DNA from: Tolypocladium sp. Sup5 PDA-1
Taxonomy: Eukaryota; Ascomycota; Sordariomycetes; Hypocreales; Ophiocordycipitaceae
Length of the DNA: 64,000 bases
Assembly: GCA_000750105.3 (NCBI GenBank)
Contig: JPHH03000074.1
Span: 88,136 to 152,135 of the forward strand
Direction of reading: 5' to 3'
Below the pieces are notes generated by a model. That model did no database searches. It saw nothing but the letters and a program-made list of their open reading frames with translations, and was not told where the DNA came from. Of the stretch, positions 21,349-32,447 are shown one piece after another (the stretch's first letter is position 1; each line of letters opens with the position of its first letter). A program made the translations under genes and the position numbers.

Positions 21349-23885
21349 ATGGATAGGCGCAATCGACGACCTGGCCAACTGCCCGTCCGCTTTGAGAACT
21401 ACAGAGTGAATGCGCGTGGTATAGTACAGGGACCAGCCGATACTTTGAGGTCTTGGCAGAAGTCCGTGGAGAAGTCCGTGGAGAAGTCTAGGAAGGAGAG
21501 GGAGCGGCGAGAGCACGACAGGATGCGATTCGGCCCCATCGGTGGTATCACGGCTCTTAGTAAGCCTCGCCCTATGCCCGTTTCCTTGTCTCGCGCCAGC
21601 GGACGTCAAGATCGAAGAACTAACGACGCTGCGAACCAAAGCGTCGTTGCCGAAGCTGGAGACGGCGCAATCGACCGCTCCGATTCCAGTCGAAGTCGTT
21701 TAAAGGGAAAGGAGGGAGGCAGGGGAGCGGACACGGGGACAAGTAAGCATAGTACTAGGCATTATGCTAGGCCAAGCACCCTAGGACAAGCGAGAGGGTC
21801 ACGCCCTAGACGGACGCCACTACCATCGGCTCGGAAAGCACCTTTACCAGAGGCACGGACATCGCCACCACCAGTAACAGGGAATGCGTCCTTACCCTCT
21901 ACACGGAGCCGGCCATTAGACTCCGGGAAAGGGCGTTCCGAGGAGCGTTTACGCAAGACAAGGAGAAAACGAAGACGAGATCGTTCGAGTTCACAGCGCC
22001 CGCCGGCAAAACGTCTACGGTCAAATATTCGCTTAGGACGGGGGTCAGAGAGGCAAAAGGAGGATATTAATGCTATTTTGCGATAGTTGGACGAGGAATT
22101 TGCTAAGAAAGAGAAGTTGTCTTACGAGCAAACATAGTGCACGCCCGTACCTAACGAGAGAAAAGTATCCACCGTACAGAACTTCTACCGGGCATTTCAC
22201 GACGGGAACACCTTGCCATTACATACTTACATAATCTGCTACCGCAAGCACGGAAGAGCCGAGCTAAAAGTAGTTCAGTAGGCAGAATAGGTCGCTAGTC
22301 CCATCGCAAAACAGGAGGGCTCGCCGTTTGCCTATCGACTCTGCTTTCCGGAGGGCCAGAGCACCCTGGGATATGCTGATTGTGTGAGGAGGCTGCGAAA
22401 AGGTGGTCTCTCTCCCGCAGCACTACTTCACTACCGGCTGGGGTATGAGCATTTATTGCCAGAAGAGCTCCAGGGCTTGACGCCTATCGAGGAGAAGCTC
22501 ATCGCTCTAAATTCTTGCTATAGGCTCATCACGAAATTCAGCATCCCAGACGGCCAGAGACAAAGCGTAAAGTACCCCCAGCACATCAAGGGCCACATCA
22601 CAGTATTCCCAAACAATATGCAGGAGCTAGCGACGAAAGTTCTGCCCCATCCCCTCTTAAGGGTCCTGGATAACGTCCACGTTTCTTAGCAGGGAGCAGA
22701 GAAGCCAGCACCAAGTAACTTGGCAAGACTACTATCGGTGCGGCGACGAGTTATCGAGCGAGCTTTGGTCTAGCTCAAAAGGAACAATCCCCACTATACC
22801 GGCATCGACGTTAACATGGCCGAAATAGAGAGTTGGGGCGTGCCGGCACATGATATGCCAACGGTAATCTATGGGCGCATAGAGCGCAACGAGCCTACGG
22901 CCTAGGAGAAGACTCGAACTAGCCAAGTCGTTCCACAGACAGAGCATAGTCTAGAAGAGGAAGGGCCTATGGATATCAGGGAGGTCCTATCGACGTTAAG
23001 TCAAGAGCAAGAGGGCATTTACAATGACCAGGGAGGCAGCGGCCAGCACGCGGTGCAAGATAGGGATAAGATAGAGAATGTCAAGCGGACGGATTACAGT
23101 AGTGCCATTCACGAGGTCAGTGCCTCGGGCATATTTGCCATCGATGCTACACCAGAGGTGCCAGATACCGAGAAGCTGCAGTCGTATGCGATGCCTTAAG
23201 GGAGAACAACTCTAGCATTCCGAGGATGGCCTTTAGTGGTATAGGATCTGTTAAGGTACGGGGAGGGGAAGCCGCGGAGCCGTACATCATTGTGTCACGC
23301 GGCGATAATTTCGCGGATTCCTTCGACCCCTACTTCTTCGCCAAAACGTTCCCCACCTTATTCCCGTTTAGTCGGGGTGGTCCTCGGGTCGCAGAAGAGG
23401 GCATCGCTAGGGCGGAAGAGAATGCAGGTTTAGAGACAAGGCTCGGTGTTAAGACGACAACAGACAATGTACCATCCTCTCGGAACATGAGTCTCCGGGC
23501 CTGGGCAGAGGTGGTGCTACAGCGCCACGGCGGCCGCTTCGCGACACACCACGTCTTGGCCTTTTTGGTTTTTAACATGGTTGTGAGGTCAAGGAACCGC
23601 CGCGTGAGCATGATAAGTGTAATGAGAAGCAGTTTCGCAAAGGTAGAACGCATCGTGCGTTCGTTGAGCAAGGAAAGGCTTGAGGCCGCCAGGCTACAGC
23701 TTAAGGTAAGCGGCAAGACGGACGATGAGGACGTGAATGAGCTATTGAGGAGCTTGTCACTATATGGATATCGGCAACCTATGTCTCGGGAGGAGCGGCT
23801 GAGTATGCGGCGAAAGATTAAGTCCTTTGTCCTCCGGTATGGCATGCCGACGATCTGGTTCACGCTGAACCCGAACGCATTGTCG
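21349..23885 (+). pseudogene. Helitron replication/helicase protein relic, N-terminal half
   Basis: The frames read as the N-terminal part of fungal Helitron Rep-helicases. A basic Ser/Arg-rich leader (21349-22080) is followed by CTPVPNERKVSTVQNFYRAF, LCFPEGQSTLGYADCVRRL, GLTPIEEKLIALNSCYRLIT, KGHITVFPNNMQELATKVLP, FAKTFPTLFPF, WAEVVLQRHGGRFATHHVLA, RNRRVSMISV and RKIKSFVLRYGMPTIWFTLN. These belong to the Helitron-like N-terminal domain. The frame is broken by TAG at sites where Trp is expected (HVS*QGAEKP at about 22687, ALV*LKRNN at about 22772, PTA*EKTR at about 22900) and by at least one frameshift near 23195. The reading stops abruptly after the NPN motif near 23880; the HUH Rep centre and helicase are missing. 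The TGG to TAG changes point to RIP. Confidence 0.8.
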
Positions 23886-25007
23886 GATGATGCACGAGAG
23901 TTTGATGCCTCCGCACCGAGTCCACTATCCGTGTCGGGAGGAACGACATTGGGTTAGTTCGCGCCTACAATAGGTGTCAGCAAGTTCTCTGTACGTTTCC
24001 TCTGTACGAATACCCACGACCGCCGACCCGGCCAGGCCAAGATATGCTCATCGAGCTGTTGTCCTATGTAGCAAAGACGGAGACGGCGGCGCAATTCTTC
24101 CGATTCGAAAGCTCTCGGACTGGGCGCGGCGACGACTAGAGGCGTGAGGCGGCGCCGGGTTGGACGCATGCATCAGCAGATGGTTTCACGAGTCAGAACA
24201 AGAGCGCATTCGTGAGGGGCCACGGTGGGAAATGACGGGAGATCGCGGGGAAGGTCGGTGTTGGTCCTGGACATTTTTGCGTGTGGCGCCTGTCCCTGCA
24301 GCATGAACCCTGCAGACAGGAGCAAGACTGCAAGAGTCTGGCGCAGGCCATTGACGCGTCAGACTGGAGGCCGCCAAACGGAGAAGCAAAGAGGCGAAGA
24401 CCATCCATGGAAGTAGCACGAGACGCTGGATAGTTGCGCCCTTGGATCAACATCCTTCTCGGGCTTTGGCAAGCAGTCACATGTGCGTGTCATTCTTGGT
24501 ACTTCATGTACGAGAGGCAGTCCCACAACTACTCCCACCCTGTCTGAGCAACCAGGATCTTGGTGGAGGATTCAACGGCACCATGAGCCCGCATATACAC
24601 CAGCCGTCTCTATGCATTTTAATAAAATTATTCTTCAGTCGTTCTAGCGGTATTATCTCTAATCAGGCTCCTCGCATAATTCGTGGCGCCGTTACGGACT
24701 ACAGTATGAGACATGAAGCGACGAGTCGGATTTGTTCTAGACCACGACGAGTCCCGCACCCAGAAAACCCAGGGATTTGGAGGCTTAGAGGCTTGGAGGA
24801 TGGCTGACCGACCCTTCATTCAGCAACTCTCCAGGTTGATGATTGGGATGGGCCCCCCGCATTTTTCTTCCGCGGCTCGCTGCAAGGCCGATCTCCATCA
24901 CGGTTCTGTTCCAATACATATTGAGGTATTTCCAACTGCCTTGCGTCAAGGTAGATCCATCAGCTCGTATCGCTGCATGGCTGCCTTGCCCGCCCACGGA
25001 CACAGCC
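23886..25007. other. Spacer upstream of the second regulator
   Basis: No recognised coding sequence. The 3' breakpoint of the Helitron relic lies at the left end. The right end should contain the promoter of the regulator starting at 25008. Confidence 0.5.
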
Positions 25008-27684
25008 ATGGAGCACGCCAGCCGCCCATTGACCAAGCGGCCCCGGGCGTCGCTTGCGTGCAACGCCTGCAGGCAGACCAAGTCCAAGGTGAGTCCCGAG
25101 ATCTGGCACTTGGTCCCCACCGTGACGGCGCATCTTGTGCTCACAGCCGTGACGGCAGTGTGACGGCAACAGGCCGACTTGCGAGCGCTGCGGAAAATGC
25201 GGCACGGAATGCGTCTACACGCAGAGCGGCCGAGACAAGCGCATGGACCGTCAAGAGGAGCGCAAGTGAGTATTGCCTCTGCTCATGTGAGAGCATGATC
25301 GCCATGTCTTTGAGTAGTTGACTGAGCACGACGGATGCAGGGCCAACCTCGCGCTGAGGAGCAGAGTCAAGGAACTCGAAGCTCAACTGGCCGTGGCAGG
25401 CCTTGCCTCGCAAAACGCGGACGCAAATGCCACGCCGTTTTACAGCCAGACCTTGGACCGGGACAAGTCGCCTGCGCAGATGAGCCATTGCGCCCCGTCA
25501 GACGTTAGCAGCAGAGCAACAGCCCAGACGCCAGAGCCGAGCGCCGATGCCATCGCGACGGGGCTGTTTGATCACCCGCCCGTCGTGGACATTGGCTATT
25601 TTGGTAAGAACAGTGCCGGCTGGATCAGAATACGTAGGTACGAATACTGACACGTCCAAGGCGCAAGCTCGAATCACGCCTTCTTCTGGTCCCTCTCGGC
25701 AAGCATCGAGAATGTGAGCCATCGCAGTGCCCATCGCTATCAGGAGCCATTACGACAGAGTCAACCCGGAGCCGCCGAGGAGCCGCCCCAACCGCCGGCG
25801 ATGCCGGTAATGCCGGCGTCAAACCATCGGCATCAGCAGCTCGACGACGACTCCTTTCCGGGGCGCAAGGTCGCCGTCGAGTGGACCGCGCGCTTCTTTG
25901 ACACTGTCGGCGCGGTCTTGCCGTACATCAGTGAGCCGCACGTGTTGCGGGAGATTGACTACATTGACGCGCAAGGGCAGGATTGGCAAGCGGCGAGACG
26001 CTCCTCGCAGGCGCTGCTGAGCATCATCTTTGCGCAGGCCCTATACACCATGGACGACCGCTCACCGGAGCCCTTCTATCGGCGCGCGCTGGGCTTGCTG
26101 AACGAACAAACGCTGTACCTCCCGACCATCGAATCGCGTACGCAACCCCCTACCCAGTGCTGCCCTGCCACGGATGAAAGAAGAGGCTCACTATTCGCAG
26201 TTCAAGCGTTGCTTCTCCTCGCGAGCTTTCAGCAGAATACGCAAAGGTCCATGGAGAGCTGGACGCCGCATTACCTGGCCGTCAGGTTATCGTACCAGCT
26301 GGGCATACAAGCGCCGGCGTCGTATGAATATCTCGGTATTCAGGATAAGGAAATACGACCTCGGCTCTGGTTTGCCGTGGTGAACCAGGATAGGTACATG
26401 CCGTGTTACATGGAACCCCCGGAACCCTGGAGGTGGCACTGACAAGGAACAGGATCCTGACCGCAGGCCTTGCTCGCCCGTGTCTCATTCCCCTGCAGCA
26501 CGTTCGAATGGACCTCGCAGAGTTCCTGGACCCCTCGCGCCCGAACAGGGTGGTGGACACGTCGTGTTCCAAAGAGAGCTTAATCTACTTCCGACACGTC
26601 ATGTACTAGCCCCCGTGATCGTCAATCGGCTCTCGCTCTTGTGCTGACTGAACCTAGATCCCTACACGAAATTATGGGAACCACAGTCGATTCGCTATAC
26701 AGCTCCAACATCAGCTCATCTAGCCGGCTGGCACTCGGCGACCTGGTGGCCAAGACCATCGGCCTTTCGTGGAGGCTGGAGCAATGGCGTGAGAGCGTGG
26801 CACCCCCTGGGATCATCACCTCGAATGCCGACTTTAGCACGTGGCCCCCCGCGGCCTTTGAGACGGAGCGATATACCATTCTGCTTTCCATCTTCCACTA
26901 CAGGGCCATGATGCTGTTCCACGGGTCCCTGCTGATGCGAGTTCTAGAGCGGGTGACAAGCTCCGGCCAGGACGCTTCATCGGGCGTGCTTCAGGATGCG
27001 GCGCTGTCGCTGCTCAATAATTACCTGCTGGCGTTGAAAGAGTGGCTCCAGCTTATTCAGGGCATCATACGTCACAGGCGCTCGTTCCTGAACTGCAATG
27101 CGGTGTGGTGGACTTGCAACTACATGAGTACATTCACTTGACAGACTCTCACTCTCAAACACTGACACGATCAAATAGTGCTCTCCACGTGTATACACTC
27201 CTTTGGATTCTGGTTGCTATCGGCCAATATCAGGCCGAGCCTAGGAATCCTGGGCATGGACAACGCCGACATCGAGGTGCTGCTCCGGGGGAGTCTAGAC
27301 ACGATCAAGGTATTAGGGGGTACGAGTATCATGAGCCGCAAAGCCCACCGTTGCCTGAACCGATATTTGAATTTCTTGAAAAGCATTGGTACGTATACAA
27401 AACGACGGCCTCGCCGTGGTGAGCCGCGCTGACCAAAGCCCATAGCACCCAACACCGAGGATCAGAACAATCCGGACCAGCCGCCGATGCCGGCTGCGTT
27501 TCCGGACGCGCAATGGATTCAACCGCCAGCCGATGAAAGCCTTCGGCAAGAATTCGCGCCAGACCTGATTGAAAGCTGCATAGACGACTTCTTCGGCAGC
27601 TTGACCCAGGACGACTTCCTAGGTACGGGCTTTCTAGGAATGGGACCAGGCATCAGCGACTTCGACGCGGCGGGCTACATCTAA
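25008..27684 (+). CDS. Zn2Cys6 transcription factor with fungal-specific middle domain
   Basis: Predicted nuclear regulator, 750 residues from eight exons: 25008-25088, 25159-25265, 25341-25603, 25661-26393, 26453-26602, 26658-27127, 27179-27388, 27446-27684. All introns are GT-AG and all joins keep frame. The Zn2Cys6 cluster (Cys18, 21, 28, 35, 38, 45; an extra Cys41) is itself split by intron 1, whose acceptor (CAG before TGTGACGGC) restores KSKCDGNRPTCERCGKCGTEC. A coiled-coil-prone stretch (ANLALRSRVKELEAQLAV) follows. The middle region, from about FFDTVGAVLPYISEPHVLRE, matches the XlnR/fungal_trans type, with later helices (GLSWRLEQWRESV; HYRAMMLFHGSLLM). The C-terminus is acidic (DFFGSLTQDDFLG), suggesting activation. 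It lies 70 bp or so before the convergent monooxygenase, so it may be a second regulator of this locus or an unrelated neighbour. Confidence 0.87.
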
Positions 27685-27823
27685 CGGCAGCTTCCGCATC
27701 GCCCTCGGACCCTCCACTCTAGAGTTGCTTTCGGTGACTTCATCTTGTATTGTACATGTCTCGTGCAATCCTGTGTATACCAAGTCGCCATGGTGCCAGG
27801 TCGCGCTACAATCCCGTCCGTCG

Positions 27824-28915
27824 TTACGCTCCTTCAGCGAGGCCTTGGTATAGATCGATAAACTGCTCTCCGGCTTCCTTCACGCAGTCGTGCGAATATA
27901 TCATCTGCTGGACATCCGGCGACGCCCACTTGTCCGGGACGCTGCCCCCGTTGGTCCTTGCCTCCGCAAACTGCCTGTCGCGCTCTTCCTTGGCCTTGCC
28001 TGCGCCTAGGTGCAGCGTGCGACCCGAAAAGGCAGCCAGGTCGACGAGCGTCGCCGTGCGCTCCTTTCGCAGCAGCTCATATACGCGGAGGCACTTGTTA
28101 ATCGCTTTCGGGGTCGTCTCTGGGGCCTGGGTCAGGACCTCTGCCAGCACGTCACCGACCTCGATCGCCATCGAAGCACCCTGGTTTAGATGCGGCAGCG
28201 TGGGATGACATGCGTCCTCGGCGAGGGCGACGCAGCCATGGGCCCAGGCTGGTAAGGGTTTGTGGATACGCAGCTTCCACTCGCAGACCTCGCCGTCTGG
28301 AACCAGGCGCAGCATGTGCTGGATGAGGGGGCAAAATTCCGAGTACACGTCCAGCATGTCATCCTTGGAGCCCTTGGTTGTGTACGTCATGGACGGCGCG
28401 GCGGCAAAGTGCGTGTCGGGCTGGATCGAGGACATGTTGTAAATTGTCTTGGACGCGATGGGATACGCAATCCAGTGGCGCTTCTCACCGATCCAGCGCG
28501 TCACCTGGTTGCTGTCGAGGAGGGCCATTATCTCGGGGTCGGCAGCCATCTTCTCTCGGGGCAGTAAGACGCGGTAGGCGGCCTGGCCGGTGTCTTCCAC
28601 GGCGACTGTGGCTCCAATTTCGGCCATGAGCTGTGCTCGGGTGGTTGACTTGACTCCGTCGGCGGCGAGAAGCACGTCCGTCTTTACCTGGTATGATGAC
28701 CCGTCGCGAGGCGTCACGGTAAAGGTTGGCTGCGGGCTAAAGGAATCTATGCGGTCTAGCGTGTGGCCAAAGTTGAAGTGTATGGCGGGTTGCTGCTTGC
28801 AGGCCTCGTATAGTCCACCCGCGAGAGATGCTCGGTGTCCCGTGCAGTGGGGGAAGCCGTATTTCTTGCGCATGTCGACCATATGGACGTGCGTGAGCTC
28901 TTCTTTGAGGTGCCA
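27824..28915 (-). CDS. FAD-dependent monooxygenase, 5'-truncated
   Basis: C-terminal part of a salicylate-hydroxylase-like flavin monooxygenase (PF01494-type), which hydroxylates aromatic rings using NAD(P)H. Visible features: VLLAADGVKSTTRAQL (the DG motif), GEKRHWIAYPI, and EDACHPTLPHLNQGASMAIE, which is the GD-type motif contacting FAD ribityl with Glu in place of Gly. The reading begins at WHLKEELTHVHMVDMRKKYG and runs 363 codons to the stop at 27824. The N-terminal Rossmann fold with GxGxxG is not found in any frame of the next 300 bp upstream, although a frame there (about 28974-29190) reads AEATDVLETSIR, which could be the preceding exon; no splice pair joins it in phase. The gene is therefore probably truncated and inactive. 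It sits tail to tail with the regulator at 25008-27684. Confidence 0.7.
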   Translation of the reverse strand, partial: WHLKEELTHVHMVDMRKKYGFPHCTGHRASLAGGLYEACKQQPAIHFNFGHTLDRIDSFSPQPTFTVTPRDGSSYQVKTDVLLAADGVKSTTRAQLMAEIGATVAVEDTGQAAYRVLLPREKMAADPEIMALLDSNQVTRWIGEKRHWIAYPIASKTIYNMSSIQPDTHFAAAPSMTYTTKGSKDDMLDVYSEFCPLIQHMLRLVPDGEVCEWKLRIHKPLPAWAHGCVALAEDACHPTLPHLNQGASMAIEVGDVLAEVLTQAPETTPKAINKCLRVYELLRKERTATLVDLAAFSGRTLHLGAGKAKEERDRQFAEARTNGGSVPDKWASPDVQQMIYSHDCVKEAGEQFIDLYQGLAEGA

Positions 28916-29205
28916 TCTTTGGCGGTGTGGTCAGTATTGTACCAGTATAATAGTTGTCTGTGGTAATATAGAGTGAGATGAATGGGAACCCTACCTCTGA
29001 TGCTCGTCTCGAGCACGTCCGTCGCCTCGGCCGCTCGATCATCGCCCGGTGAGCCGGAGGCTCCTGTCCCCGACTCGGCTGCCATCAGCCAGGACGTTGA
29101 CACTGTCTGTGAGACGTCTACGTCCGGCATGTTTCCTCTTGACGGACCAGCTGCCTTCGCGGAGACTGATAAGTTGTCATTTCTGGCCGACGCTGTAAAC
29201 GCCAT

Positions 29206-29533
29206 ATTGACAGTCGCTGCAGCTAGGACAGGGCTAATGAGAAAAATCTGCAGTTTTATGGAGTTTCAGATAGATACCGCAAGCTTCTCTGTGTCGGGCC
29301 GGCTAGTTGCTCTTCTTTCTTTCGAGATCTCCATTCCTTGAATAGTGGCCGTCGCTACCCAGACTGCATACCCAAAACCTGTGAGACCTAACAAGTATTA
29401 AGAAACGCGATTAAAGAAGCTTAGTTTAGTTCGTGACGAGACGCGGAGTTACTGCGTGGCTTAGTCCTTGTGAAACTAATGCTGAGACGGCCGTTTGACT
29501 TTAATATAGGGTGGCGTATCTATTACTGTATTA
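29206..29533. other. AT-moderate intergenic region
   Basis: No coding sequence recognised; it separates the broken monooxygenase from the BAH-domain gene. Confidence 0.5.
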
Positions 29534-30342
29534 TCAATCATTATGAGAAGAATAATGAAATGAAATGACTGCTGAGTAAGCAGGACCACGGTGATAATGA
29601 TTATTGAGGCGGATGTGTACGTTGATGATATCCACTGGGGAGAGTCAACTCCGCGCCTGAAGCGGAAGGAGGCCGAGCGTAATCAACTCACTGTGATTGG
29701 AAGCTATCAGCTCATTTTGGCCGTGGTACGACTGGCGGCCTGATACTACCTTCTTGCCGTCGAGGGTGTTCGGAGGGAGCTCAGCTGGCGAATACATCCA
29801 ATAAACTCGTGTGTAGACGTGATTCTCATCCAATGCCCTAATCTCGAGTATTTTCGCCACCCAGTAATTAGTAGACTGAAGCAAGCCGTGGCTCTCTGAG
29901 TCGGTGGTCGTCATTGCTTGTCGCTCAATTGTCGATTTGTTTCGATGTAAATGAAGTCCCCGTTAACGTACTTGACTTTATTGACTGTGACACCTTTGTC
30001 AGAATTTTCACGTGCTCTTAAAGGATCGTTCCCCTTTTCCTCGTCTCGACATCACTCACGGATAAAGCTATTGTACCGCGACATATCTAGCCACTTTTTG
30101 CGCGGCTCCACGTTGTAAGCCACGTCCATCGTTTGATTCGCCTTGAACTTGCCCTTCAGATCAAATGGCGATGGCGCCACTAGCTGCGTCTTGTTATCGT
30201 TCGGGCCGCAACGTTTTCGTTTCTTGGTCGTGTGGTCGCGTTCTGTATCGCCCGGACTGTTGATCATGGTTACGGAGAACGGACAGTCGGCGCGATTCTC
30301 GTCTAAGATCATGGGCGAGCGTGTCGTTGATGCTGAACTCAT
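29534..30342 (-). CDS. BAH-domain protein with a single-base frameshift
   Basis: Predicted chromatin-associated protein with a bromo-adjacent homology domain. Exons 30342-30060, 29984-29692 and 29634-29534. A Lys/Arg-rich N-terminus (TTKKRKRCG, a likely nuclear signal) precedes the BAH domain: NVEPRKKWLDMSRYNSFI, joined over intron 1 to LNKVKYVNGDFIYIE, then STIERQ, YWVAKILEIRALDENHVYTR, VYWMYSPAELPPNTLDGKK, SGRQSYHGQNELIASNH, and MDIINV after intron 2. Near 29934-29943 (gaaacaaatcgac in the gene) the frame must change by one base, otherwise a TGA follows 11 codons later; an extra base there would restore the family sequence. The C-terminus diverges after MDIINV and ends early. Either a recent pseudogene or a sequence error. 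Confidence 0.7.
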
Positions 30343-31149
30343 GACGACGCGATGTGTTGCGATATTATGATGAGCTGCGATGCGACGCGACGCGATTCGA
30401 TATGGGAACGGGGTGTTGAGCGTTGAAGATTGCCCGAAACACCACCGGCTGGAACTCAACAGCAGGAGACCAATGGCGCGCTCCTTGAGATAGTTTTCAT
30501 CAATTATGAAGAGCACGCGGATGACCCCAGAATGACGCTCTGCGAGAGCAGTGGGTTGGACTGGAGTAGTCGCACTCGCAGATTGCCTGACGAACGAGTG
30601 AAGGCTACTGCACCCCAAGTTTAAAAACCGTGTTCTATTGGGTGGTTCCCTGAGGGGCGAAACGCTAGACATGCCTCTGGGGTTCCCCACCAACCAGCCC
30701 AGACCTTCACCCTATACCTGCACGTCACGTGCAATCTGTCCAGTCTTTCTGCGCATCGTGCCGGCGCCTTCATCAGGCTCAGGGGAAAACTTCAACAAAC
30801 AGCGGGAACGAAATTTTTGAAACAACAGCCATTTGCAGGACCACAACACCCCTGCTCGCGGCCACAATGGCTCTTGCGGATAGCTGCGCTTTCCCCCGGC
30901 GCCGTCTAATAACCGCAAGGTCATGCGTTACAGCAACATCGAGAGCTTGGAGCAAACCCTTGCTCGCATACCCCGGAACGAAATAGTGGGCCCATCCACA
31001 CCCTTTGCACCCTCGTCTCATCGCCCTGTTGAGTCGCACCCTGGTAAAGTACACCCTGATGGTAGTCACCCCCCCCGTGATGGCACTGGTGGCAGCCACT
31101 TTTGACGTCAATTGCCCTGCTGACTAACAGGGAAATGACAACGCCCTCG
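30343..31149. other. Upstream region of the BAH gene and spacer
   Basis: The first 350 bp should hold the BAH gene's promoter; short frames on both strands are unsupported. Nothing else recognised before the repeat block at 31150. Confidence 0.45.
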
Positions 31150-31192
31150 AGCCAAAATAGGCGCAGCCAAAATAGGCGCAGCCAATAGTAAA

Positions 31193-31309
31193 CCATCACA
31201 GGGGTAGACAACCATCACAGGGGTAGACAGCCATCACAGGGGTAGACAGCCATCACAGGGGTAGACAACCATCACCGGCATAGACAACCATCACATCACA
31301 GGAGTAGAC
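31193..31309 (+). repeat. 19-bp tandem array, about six copies
   Basis: Unit ccatcacaggggtagacaa starts at 31193, 31212, 31231, 31250, 31269 and 31288, with aa/ag variation at the end; the last two copies have substitutions. Confidence 0.93.
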
Positions 31310-31722
31310 GCAGGAAGTGGCCACGCCGGGAAGTGGCCACGGCCCATAATCATTTCTCTCAAAGTCTCCCGCTCACCTGCTCTGCTTTTCCATTTTCATG
31401 GCGACTAAGCAATAGGTTTGCGATATCCACGAGTTTTTACTCCCCGTATGGTGGCGGTTTCATACGACAGGGGGTGTTTCTCGGCATCTTCATACCATAC
31501 GGTTAGACCCCAGAAGTAGACGTTCTTTTCCACTAACGCTAGTTGTCAATATACTCAATTGGTACCGCTACATCGTGTTACTGCTGGGGAGCAGCCACTT
31601 TTGGCCTTAGCGAGCAAAGGTGTCGTCATGAGGCTGCTTGTCACAACCGGGGTCCATGGTGAGCCTGTGAAGTCTGGCGGACGTGGTGTGGTCGACGAGT
31701 CGATGGGGGGGATGGACATGGA

Positions 31723-31820
31723 CCCCTGTGATGGCTGTCTACCCCTGTGATGGCTGTCTACCCCTGTGATGACTGTCTACCCCTGTGATGGTTCTGTGAT
31801 GGCTGTCTACCCCTGTGATG
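31723..31820 (-). repeat. Inverted copy of the 19-bp tandem array
   Basis: Unit cccctgtgatggctgtcta starts at 31723, 31742, 31761, 31780 and 31810 (the last after an 11-bp interruption). It is the reverse complement of the array at 31193-31309. Confidence 0.93.
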
Positions 31821-31865
31821 CCTTCGCTCCTGGACACGCCTGTTTTGGCTGCGCCGGCTTTCGGC

Positions 31866-32447
31866 TCTGCAGCAATTAGTTCCCCGCCGTAGCCGTCACC
31901 GAGGCATGGAGATCTCCTCAATCATGTGTCAAATTGCCGGAGTCTTCAGGGTTGCAGCCGACACAGCAGCACCGCAGTTTGGCTGAGCTTACCTGGTCTG
32001 ACTGATCGATGATGAGAGAACACCGTGGTTGTAGATACGGCGGAAAACCGCGAAAAGCTGAATGGACTGCTGTACATCGATGGGTGTCGAGTTGGCAAGA
32101 GAGCATCAGCTGCACTGCTGGTTTTTAGATTTTCATTCGGTTGGGAAAGGCTGGATTGCGGAGGAGCACGTTCGCGCCATGGATTCGATTGTGACTTTGA
32201 CATACTTCAAGTGCGGTGTCAAAAAGGGTCATGCTGGCCAAGGCACCGCCAACGGCAGTATGTGCAAAATTTGCAGGTAGCCACTGCGAAAAGCATCGGT
32301 TTCCAAAAAGAGAGGCAACGACTACGACGGCAATCCCAGAAGCGATATCGATACCGAAGGCCAAGAACTCGCGCACATTGCCGTTGTTGGACGAGCGTCA
32401 ATCGTAGCGTTATGGATCTGGCTTGGTACGGTGGCGTGTCTGGTATA
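31866..32447. other. Spacer without a recognised gene
   Basis: Overlapping frames on both strands (up to 179 codons, 32025-32564 +) lack family resemblance and start without a clear ATG context. I do not call them. Confidence 0.4.

Larger units (their letters stand above)
31150..31865. repeat. Repeat block with terminal inverted arrays
   Basis: The left end has two copies of agccaaaataggcgc (about 31150-31180) and the right end has the reverse complement (cctgttttggctgcgcc, about 31844-31860). Inside, a direct 19-bp array (31193-31309) is mirrored by an inverted array (31723-31820), leaving a 410-bp unique core that encodes no recognised protein. The structure resembles a small non-autonomous element or fold-back repeat. 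Confidence 0.6.

Noticed and set aside
30052..30693. 213-codon reading starting upstream of the BAH gene
   Set aside because: Only the part from the ATG at 30342 resembles the family; the extra N-terminal codons are promoter sequence.
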